In this document: positions 35,368 to 41,809 of the stretch, piece by piece
Position numbering within the stretch: the stretch's first letter is position 1
Layout of the letters: the number at the start of each line of letters is the position of its first letter
NCBI RefSeq assembly: GCF_010384365.1
Contig: NZ_CP048397.1
Span: 186,001-250,000 of the forward strand
DNA from: Streptomyces sp. S4.7
GTDB lineage: Bacteria; Actinomycetota; Actinomycetes; Streptomycetales; Streptomycetaceae
Direction of reading: 5' to 3'
DNA: 64,000 bases
Made by a program: the position numbers and the translations under genes
Notes under the pieces: generated by a model
Database searches by the model: none
Told to the model about the DNA's origin: nothing
What the model saw: the letters and a program-made list of their open reading frames with translations, nothing else

Positions 35368-35429
35368 CGTCACCGGCTCAGCAGGTGACGACCTTGCCAG
35401 CGGTACCGTCACCGGTCAAGATGGTGACG
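35368..35429. promoter_or_regulatory. Two identical CGTCACC-N9-GGTGACG operators
   Basis: Two 23-bp inverted repeats with identical 7-bp arms and 9-bp spacers occupy 35368-35390 and 35407-35429, with starts 39 bp apart. They fill the 84-nt divergent promoter between the HAD and CGNR genes. The right one reaches the proposed GTG start of the CGNR gene. Confidence 0.85.
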
Positions 35430-36001
35430 TGCATTTCGCGTATGTGAGCGGCAACGCGGCCCTCGATCTGGCCGGCACCGTGGGATCCCGCCGGGACGCG
35501 CCCGTCGACGCCCTGGCGACGCCCGCGGACCTCGGACGATGGGTGGCCGAATGCGCCGAGCTTCCCGGCCTTCCCGGTCCTTTCACCGCCGATGTCGCGG
35601 CGTTCGAGTCCGCGCGGTCACTGCGGGAGGCGGTCTACCGGCTCGCTCTGGACCGTGTGCTCGGCCGGCCCTTCGACCCGGACAGCCTCCGAACCGTCAA
35701 CGACGCGGCCACCGGGCCGGCGCTCACGATCGAGTTGGGTGACGCGGGACTTCACATGGAGGGAGACCTCGCCGCGGTGCTCACGCACGTGGCCAGAAGC
35801 GGTATCGCCGCGCTCGCCGATCCGCACGCCTGTCTCAAGGAGTGCGGCCGCCCCGGCTGCACGCGAATCTATCTCGACCGCTCGCGGGGCGCCCGGCGCA
35901 CCTGGTGCGGAATGGACGAGTGCGGCAACCGCGTGAAGGCCGCCGCCTACCGGGCGCGCAGACGGGCTACGGGCACAACATCTCCCCGGGGCGCGCGGTA
36001 G
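35429..36001 (+). CDS. CGNR zinc-finger regulator
   Basis: A 190-residue protein with an N-terminal ABATE-type domain (VSGNAALDLAGTVGSRRDAP near 6) and a C-terminal CGNR zinc finger. In the finger, Cys pairs lie in ECGRPGCTRIYLDRSRG and WCGMDECGNRVKAAAYRARR. Such proteins are DNA-binding regulators, often next to their target. The GTG at 35429 was taken as start because the ABATE domain begins there. It has no good ribosome site and overlaps the operator, so the mRNA may be near-leaderless. The gene is divergent from the HAD hydrolase. Confidence 0.85.
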   Translation: MHFAYVSGNAALDLAGTVGSRRDAPVDALATPADLGRWVAECAELPGLPGPFTADVAAFESARSLREAVYRLALDRVLGRPFDPDSLRTVNDAATGPALTIELGDAGLHMEGDLAAVLTHVARSGIAALADPHACLKECGRPGCTRIYLDRSRGARRTWCGMDECGNRVKAAAYRARRRATGTTSPRGAR

Positions 36002-36059
36002 GTCCGTGCCGCAGGCGTACGCGGATGGCGTACGCCTCAGTCGGCCCGCGGCGCCCGGC

Positions 36060-36717
36060 TCAGGTCCCGCAGACCGGCACCGTCCGCACATGTCCGCCGA
36101 GGTTCTCGTCGTCGGTTCCCGCAACGGCGTCGGCGCAGCCGGGCAGACACTCCACCGCTTCGACCTTGTACCGCGGATACGTCCCCGGTACGGCGGGGGA
36201 CGCCGCGAGCGTGACCCGTACCCGGCCCGCCGCCGACACGCTCACCCGGCCCGCGCCGCTCACCGCGGAGTCGAACGGGCCGTCGTCACCGGCGTCGGAC
36301 GCCGAGCCCACGATGATCCGGCCGGAGCCGGTCACCGGGATGTCGGAGATGTGGCGCGTACCGTCGCCGGTCGGGTACGCCGCCCGGTACGCCTTGCGTC
36401 ACGGCGCCGAACAGCGGCCGGCCCCACGAGGCGAACGTCAGCGGAGCCGCGTACAGCGTGGCGGGACGGTCGGCGCCGGCTCCCCGGTCCGCCCACAGCA
36501 CGGCGAACTTCCCCTGCTGAGCGACGAGCGCGAAGCTTTCGCCCCGGCCGCCGCCGGACGCCTTGCGTACACGGTGGGTCGCCTGGGGCGGATCGTACGG
36601 CCGCGCCCTGTGGCGGCCCTGCGCCACACGCGGGCGGCGGACCACGCACAGGCCGGGTCGGCCGGGGTCAGCCGTCGTCGTCGGCCAGGGGACCGGCGAC
36701 GCGTCCGGCGACAGCAC
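36060..36717 (-). pseudogene. Frameshifted minus-strand gene of unknown family
   Basis: Two adjacent frames join into one plausible reading. ESFALVAQQGKFAVLWADRG, then LYAAPLTFASWGRPLFGAVT, runs in one frame. Then RKAYRAAYPTGDGTRHISDI, TGSGRIIVGSASDAGDDGPF and VEAVECLPGCADAV run in another. The switch near 36395 needs a single-base change, and in the second frame a stop codon falls exactly at the switch. The C-terminal part is rich in Gly, Ser and Val with two Cys, as in secreted beta proteins. No family recognised and no reliable N-terminus found; sequencing error is an alternative. Confidence 0.55.
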
Positions 36718-36855
36718 GCCGCGGCTCGCGGTCCAGCCGCGCGTCGGTCGCGACCCGGGTCCAAAGAGGCAGGGCGGTCCGATTCATGGTGTTCTGACCT
36801 CAGCGCCGAGCGGCTGAGGCAGGGCCGTGGAGGTCCACTGCGAAGGAAGACATCG

Positions 36856-38421
36856 ATGAGCGATCCGTCGATCCCCGGCCGGCCGGGCGGGACAGCGAGC
36901 GGCAGGACGGGGGACGCGGAGACCTCCGCCCCCAGACAGCCGGTGGACGAACCGGATCCGCACCGCTGGTGGGCGCTGGCCGTCATCGCGACCGCCCAGC
37001 TCATGGTGGTGCTCGACGCGACCATCGTGAACATCGCGCTTCCCTCGGCACAGCGCGCCCTCGGCATCAGCAACGGGAACCGCCAGTGGGTGATCACCGC
37101 CTACACTCTGGCCTTCGGCGGTCTGCTGCTCCTCGGCGGGCGGATCGCCGACCTCGTGGGCCGCAGGCGTACGTTCATCATCGGCCTCATCGGGTTCGCC
37201 GGTGCCTCCGCGATCGGCGGCGCGTCCACCGGACAGGAGATGCTCTATCTCTCCCGCGCGCTCCAGGGCGTCTTCGCCGCCCTCCTGGCACCGTCCGCGC
37301 TCTCCCTGCTCACCACGACCTTCCCCACCGGCAAGGAGAGGGCCAAGGCCTTCGGCATCTTCAGCGCCATCGCGGGCGGCGGTTCTGCCATCGGGCTGCT
37401 GCTCGGCGGCATCCTCACCGAATGGCTCAGCTGGCGGTGGTGCCTGTACGTGAACGTCCCCATCGCCCTCCTCGCCGTCATCGGCGCGTTCACGCTGCTC
37501 AAGGACCGAGCGGGCACCAAGGGCGCGCACCTCGACATTCCGGGTGTCTTCCTCGGCTGCGGCGGGCTCGTCGCGATCGTGTACGGATTCAGCCGGGCCG
37601 AGGCGATCGGGTGGACCTCCGCGGAAGTCCTCACCGTGCTGAGCATCGGCGTCGCGCTGCTCGTCACGTTCGCCTGGTGGCAGACCAGGTCATCCGGCCC
37701 GCTGCTGCCCCTGCACATCGTCCGGGAGCGCAACCGGGGCGGTTCGATGATCGTGATGGCGATGACGACGATCGGCCTGTTCGGCGCGTTCCTGTTCCTG
37801 ACGTACTTCCTCCAGACCATCCTCGGGTACTCGCCGCTCAGCGCCGGTCTGGCGTTCCTGCCGCTCTCCGCCGGCATCATCATCGGCTCGACCCAGATCT
37901 CCGCCCGGCTGCTCCCCCTCGTACCGCCGCGCATGCTGCTGGTCCCCGGTCTGCTGCTGAGCGCCGGCGGCATGTTCTCGCTGACGTTCCTCGACACCCA
38001 CTCCACCTACGCGGGGCACATCCTGCCGGGCACCATCCTGCTGGGCTTCGGGCTCGGACTGACCTTCCTGCCCATCATCTCGACGGCCACCAGCGGGGTC
38101 GCCCCGAGGGACTCGGGCGTCACGTCGGCGACCGTCAACACGGCTCAGCAGGTGGGCGGTTCCATCGGTACGTCCCTGCTGAACACGATCGCGACCACCG
38201 TCACGGCCTCCTACCTGACCAGCCATCTCGCCGCCGCGGCGCGCGAGGGCGGTCTGACACCCGCGGAGCGCAGGAACATCGTGAACACCGGCACGGTCCA
38301 CGGCTTCACGGTGGCCATCGCCTGGGCGGCGATCATCCTTCTCGCGGCGGCGGTCCTCGGCGCCGTCATGATCAACGGCAAGTCACCCAGGGCCCGCGCG
38401 GCGGAGGAGTCGGCCGCCTAG
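36856..38421 (+). CDS. MFS drug-efflux transporter, DHA2 (14-helix) type
   Basis: A 521-residue permease of the major facilitator superfamily, H+-antiporter DHA2 group. After a 40-residue hydrophilic N-terminus the first helix carries VIATAQLMVVLDATIVNIAL (motif D1 type). FGGLLLLGGRIADLVGRRRT is motif A, and IFSAIAGGGSAIGLLLGGIL is the motif C region. About 14 helices follow. ATG 36856 is preceded by GAAGGAAGA. It is a likely exporter of a toxic metabolite. No TetR partner flanks it. Its stop codon TAG runs directly into the left arm of an 18-19-bp inverted repeat. Confidence 0.92.
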   Translation: MSDPSIPGRPGGTASGRTGDAETSAPRQPVDEPDPHRWWALAVIATAQLMVVLDATIVNIALPSAQRALGISNGNRQWVITAYTLAFGGLLLLGGRIADLVGRRRTFIIGLIGFAGASAIGGASTGQEMLYLSRALQGVFAALLAPSALSLLTTTFPTGKERAKAFGIFSAIAGGGSAIGLLLGGILTEWLSWRWCLYVNVPIALLAVIGAFTLLKDRAGTKGAHLDIPGVFLGCGGLVAIVYGFSRAEAIGWTSAEVLTVLSIGVALLVTFAWWQTRSSGPLLPLHIVRERNRGGSMIVMAMTTIGLFGAFLFLTYFLQTILGYSPLSAGLAFLPLSAGIIIGSTQISARLLPLVPPRMLLVPGLLLSAGGMFSLTFLDTHSTYAGHILPGTILLGFGLGLTFLPIISTATSGVAPRDSGVTSATVNTAQQVGGSIGTSLLNTIATTVTASYLTSHLAAAAREGGLTPAERRNIVNTGTVHGFTVAIAWAAIILLAAAVLGAVMINGKSPRARAAEESAA

Positions 38422-38581
38422 GGTCTGTCGTTCGGATCAGGCCGGATCAGGGAGCGGGGTCCGGTGCGTGCGACCGCAGGGCGGAGGAGGGAGGCATGGC
38501 GGAGCCGTGCCGACCGACGACAACGCGGCGGGCGTGCGTGCCGGGGACCGCGAGCCCGGCAGGATCCGAACGACAGACCCT
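38420..38581. mobile_element. MITE-like element with 19-bp terminal inverted repeats
   Basis: AGGGTCTGTCGTTCGGATC at 38420-38438 is exactly complementary to 38563-38581, leaving a 124-nt interior without coding sequence. Long perfect ends around a short gene-free body fit a miniature inverted-repeat element or IS remnant. No clear target-site duplication is visible. The left end supplies the last bases of the MFS stop codon. Confidence 0.55.
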
Positions 38582-38613
38582 GGGTCCGGGCCGGCGGGTC
38601 TTCGGGAATCAGC

Positions 38614-38634
38614 CCGGGCCCGTCGCGGGCCCGG
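38614..38634. terminator. Hairpin between the MFS and AI-2E genes
   Basis: A perfect 9-bp G/C stem (38614-38622 with 38626-38634) with a 3-nt loop lies between convergent genes. The rest of the 308-nt gap is the MITE-like element and featureless sequence. Confidence 0.55.
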
Positions 38635-38729
38635 CCCTGCGGGCGGACGGCGCTGCGTTCCGGACACGCCCCAGGACCCCCCGCCGGCCGCGCCGCGCAT
38701 CGCCGCCCGGGCGGCGTACCGGCTGCCGT

Positions 38730-39857
38730 CTACTGCGAGGGGATGGTCGCACCGGGGGCCGGTGACGGCGACGGGTCGGCCGCCGGCTCCTGTTCCGGGT
38801 CGGAGAGTTGCTCCCGCAGGTAGTTCCAGACCACCGCGAGCAGCGCGGCGACCGGTACGGCGAGCAGACTGCCGACGATCCCGGCCAGGCTGGCGCCCAA
38901 CGTCACCGCCAGCAGGATCACCGCGGCGTGCAGGCCCAGCCCCCGGCTCTGGATCATGGGCTGGAACACGTTGCCTTCGAGCTGCTGCACCACGATGATG
39001 ATCGCCAGCACGATCAGGGCGTCCGTCGGGCCGTTCGACACCAGTGCGATGAGCACCGCGACCAGTCCGGCGAACAGCGCGCCCACGACGGGTACGAACG
39101 CGGAGACGAAGGTCAGCACCGCGAGCGGGAGCACCAGTGGTACTCCCACGATCCAGAGCCCCAGACCGATGAAGACGGCGTCCAGCAGACCGACGAAGGC
39201 CTGCGAGCGCACGAACGCCCCCAGCGTGTCCCAGCTCCGCTCCGCGACGACCGGGATGTCGGTGGCGAGCCGGCCGGGCAGCTGACGGGTCAGCCACGGC
39301 AGGAACCGGGGCCCGTCCTTCAGGAAGAAGAACATGAGGAAGAGTGCCAGGACAGCGGTGACAACGCCGTTGACCACCGTGCCCACTCCCGTGACGGCAG
39401 CCGTGACGATACTGCCGACACTGTCCTGGACACGGGCGACGCCGGTGTCGAGCGCACCGGAGATCTGGTCCTCACCGATGTTCAGCGGCGGTCCGGCCGC
39501 CCACTCCCGTACCTTGTCGATGCCGTCGCTCACACCTTCCGTCAGCTCGCCGGACTGGGAGGCCACCGGCACCGCGATGAGCGCCACCACACCGGCGGCG
39601 GCCAGCAGGAAGAGGAGCGTCACCGTCGAGGCGGCCAGGGCGGCGGGCCACCCGTGCCGGCGCAGGAAGCGGGCCGCGGGCCAGGTGAGCGTGGTGAGGA
39701 GCAGGCCGACCACGAGCGGCCACATGATCGACCACATCTGCCCCAGAAGCCACACCGCCACCCCCGTAATGGCGAGGACGACCAGCAATTCGACGGAAAC
39801 GCGGGCCGACGTACGCAGCGCGGCGCGGCTCTTCGCGGAGTTCAACGAGGCAGACAT
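38730..39857 (-). CDS. AI-2E/PerM-family membrane permease
   Basis: A 375-residue membrane protein of the AI-2E transporter (PerM/TqsA-like) family. N-terminal paired helices span about 20-85 (SVELLVVLAITGVAVWLLGQ), a hydrophilic loop 90-150 follows, then several C-terminal helices. The signature PLAVLTFVSAFVPVVGALFA lies near 250 and QQLEGNVFQPMIQSRGLGLH near 305. ATG 39857 is chosen because it opens the conserved part; the ribosome site is weak. Family members export small molecules or ions, and Streptomyces does not use AI-2 in the classical way. No link to the biosynthetic genes is evident. Confidence 0.88.
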   Translation of the reverse strand: MSASLNSAKSRAALRTSARVSVELLVVLAITGVAVWLLGQMWSIMWPLVVGLLLTTLTWPAARFLRRHGWPAALAASTVTLLFLLAAAGVVALIAVPVASQSGELTEGVSDGIDKVREWAAGPPLNIGEDQISGALDTGVARVQDSVGSIVTAAVTGVGTVVNGVVTAVLALFLMFFFLKDGPRFLPWLTRQLPGRLATDIPVVAERSWDTLGAFVRSQAFVGLLDAVFIGLGLWIVGVPLVLPLAVLTFVSAFVPVVGALFAGLVAVLIALVSNGPTDALIVLAIIIVVQQLEGNVFQPMIQSRGLGLHAAVILLAVTLGASLAGIVGSLLAVPVAALLAVVWNYLREQLSDPEQEPAADPSPSPAPGATIPSQ

Positions 39858-40049
39858 GGAGGTCACCCTAAAGGCACGCGCCGCGTGCGCCGTCCGTGCG
39901 CCGCCATTCAAGACCGCCCCCGGACGCCGGCACGGCCCCGGCCACTTCGACGCGCTCGGCGGCGGCGCCGGAGAAGCAGGTCGGCGCTACGGGCGCCGAA
40001 CGGGCGGGTGGGCAAGTCGCGGGCGGCGGCGCGGCATTAGAGTGACGCG

Positions 40050-40592
40050 GTGACCTCTCTGCCGGAAAACCGGGCGCAACTGATCAGCGACCAAGACCGC
40101 GACACCGCTGTGCGCCGTCTGCAGGAGGCGTACGCCGAAGGCCACATCTCGCACGAGGAGATGGACGAGCGTCTCAACCACGCGCTCGCCGCGAGGACCC
40201 GCGGCGACCTCGCGCCTGCGCTGGACTCGCTCCCCGAGGAGAAGGCGCCCGCCACGTCCACGATCGCCGCCGCGGGCGGACGCATCAAGCGGCGCGGCGC
40301 CTGGCGGGTGCCGCGGACCCTGAAGGTCGAGTCGGCGTTCGGCGGGGTGCGTCTGGACCTGTCCCGGGCGATCATCGAACATCCGGTGATCGACATCGAG
40401 TTGCAGATGGGTACCGGCGGGGCCAGGATCACGGTGCCCCGCGACGCGATCGTCGACATCGAGGGTCTGCACACCGGCTGGAAGGATGTGCGCTACCGGG
40501 CTCGCCGGCCCTCCGGCCCCGGCGGGCCGACGATCCGGATCTCCGGGGCCATGGGGTACGGACGGTTGAAGATCCGCCACGCGTGGCGTTGA
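40050..40592 (+). CDS. DUF1707 (SHOCT-like) domain protein
   Basis: A 180-residue actinobacterial protein. The N-terminal DUF1707 helical domain (about 8-60: LISDQDRDTAVRRLQEAYAE and EEMDERLNHALAARTRGDL) precedes a beta-rich C-terminal half with LKVESAFGGVRLDLSRAII and IELQMGTGGARITVP, similar to cell-wall-active regulator (LiaF-like) domains. It lacks membrane segments. The GTG at 40050 has only a weak ribosome site and may be near-leaderless. Function unknown; related proteins are tied to envelope stress. Confidence 0.85.
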   Translation: MTSLPENRAQLISDQDRDTAVRRLQEAYAEGHISHEEMDERLNHALAARTRGDLAPALDSLPEEKAPATSTIAAAGGRIKRRGAWRVPRTLKVESAFGGVRLDLSRAIIEHPVIDIELQMGTGGARITVPRDAIVDIEGLHTGWKDVRYRARRPSGPGGPTIRISGAMGYGRLKIRHAWR

Positions 40593-40706
40593 GACGGTCG
40601 GAGCGGGGCGGCCGGCTCGACTCGGACCCCGCGTCGGCGGCGACGCACTCCGGGCCGGCGGACAGCCTCGGGTGAGAACCGGACGCCGGTCCGAAGACGG
40701 ACGCCG

Positions 40707-41045
40707 TCAGCCCGGATCCCGTCCGAGCGCGGCCACCGCCCATTTCGCCCGGGTGGACAACTCGCCGAGCGCCTCGGCGTGTTGCCGGGCGATCGTCGAC
40801 AGCAGTTCCTTGCCGTGTGACATCGTCTCGCGGGCCGGCGGGGCGTCGCCGGCCTCGGCCGCGGGGAGCGCCGGTTCCAGCGCCTCGGTGACGCTGTCGG
40901 CCATCAGCACGGCGTCGCCCTCGGAGGAGGCGAGATGGACGTCCGCGACGTGGTACGCCCGGTCCACATCGAGATCGAAGGGAAAGGCCGCGAGGGCGGC
41001 CAGATCGGGGCGGGTGCGGAGCAGTCGCAGGACGCGGTCGGTCAT
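40707..41045 (-). CDS. Hypothetical protein
   Basis: A 112-residue protein starting MTDRVLRLLRTRPDLAALAA at ATG 41045, with FDLDVDRAYHVADVHLASSE in the middle and a helical, amphipathic C-terminus. It has no Cys, signal peptide or membrane helix, and no family was recognised. It is convergent with the DUF1707 gene. The third-position G/C pattern and the absence of Arg-rich shadow composition support real coding. The longer frame to 41300 is unsupported. Confidence 0.6.
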   Translation of the reverse strand: MTDRVLRLLRTRPDLAALAAFPFDLDVDRAYHVADVHLASSEGDAVLMADSVTEALEPALPAAEAGDAPPARETMSHGKELLSTIARQHAEALGELSTRAKWAVAALGRDPG

Positions 41046-41255
41046 ACGGACGGACCCTGACGGGGCGTCGCCCCGGGGCGGATGGGCGGTGTCGCGGGAC
41101 GGGCGGGGGGCGCGCCGGGCGCACCCGCGTGGGAGCCGATGTCTTCGGGCGGGCGGCGTCATGTCCGGCGGGTTACGAGAAGCGGAGTGCCCGCATTCTC
41201 CACTGTGACGTCCGACGCAGCCCCGCCCCCGGTCGGAGCGCGGGTCCGCTCTTTC

Positions 41256-41297
41256 GAGCCGGAAACGGGCGGCCCCTTGCCCGTTTCCGGCTCTTTT
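41256..41297 (+). terminator. Intrinsic terminator with T-tract
   Basis: A perfect 15-bp stem (41256-41270 with 41279-41293), an 8-nt loop and TTTT directly after. This is the only classical stem-plus-T terminator seen in the window. It is oriented for plus-strand transcripts although no plus-strand gene ends nearby, so it seems to shield the LAL promoter from read-through. Confidence 0.75.
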
Positions 41298-41398
41298 CAC
41301 GCCCGGAACAGGTGGCAGTCATGGCAAACAGCTGACATTGGTAACTTCTGAGCAAAGGGCAATGCAGACTCGACTCCAATAGCGCACCGAGGAGTGCG

Positions 41399-41427
41399 TT
41401 GACATCCATTAGTGGCATCCATACTCT
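41399..41427 (+). promoter_or_regulatory. Candidate promoter of the LAL regulator
   Basis: TTGACA (41399-41404), a 17-nt spacer and TACTCT (41422-41427) lie in an unusually A/T-rich part of the 764-nt gap 41046-41809. If used, the mRNA leader would be about 375 nt. No ORF or riboswitch could be recognised in the leader. Confidence 0.45.
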
Positions 41428-41809
41428 TCCCGCATACAGCATCGCCGCTGAAATCCCCCACTCACCGCACGGTCGAATATTGTGAACTCACCGATGGCAC
41501 GGAAAATTCACACAGTCGTAGCATTCCGTCGCCCCTCCTTAACTCAGGGGCGCCGCACGGGTCGACCAACCCGGACTCGACAATCGGACACCTCGCGGCA
41601 ACGAATAGCGGTCAGTAAGCAGTTCGACGGCATATGCCGAACGGAAAGCTTCTTCCGCCCCGCGCGACACTCGCGTTCCGGGCGGCATGAGCGGCAGGGC
41701 GACATACGCCAGGGCAGTCGATCACCACCGCAACCCTGCACTCCCCACCGAGTGCCGCAGCCGCGGCCTCGCAGCGAACGCCACCGCCGGATCCAGCCAA
41801 AGGGCCAGT

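Noticed and set aside
36395..36400. Programmed ribosomal frameshift
   Set aside because: No slippery heptamer or downstream structure was seen; mutation or sequencing error is simpler.
38420..38581. Full insertion sequence with transposase
   Set aside because: The interior is only 124 nt and contains no transposase fragment, so only a MITE-like element is claimed.
41687..41809. Longer N-terminus for the LAL regulator
   Set aside because: No ribosome site, and the conserved RLFERSREA start of LAL proteins begins at ATG 41810.
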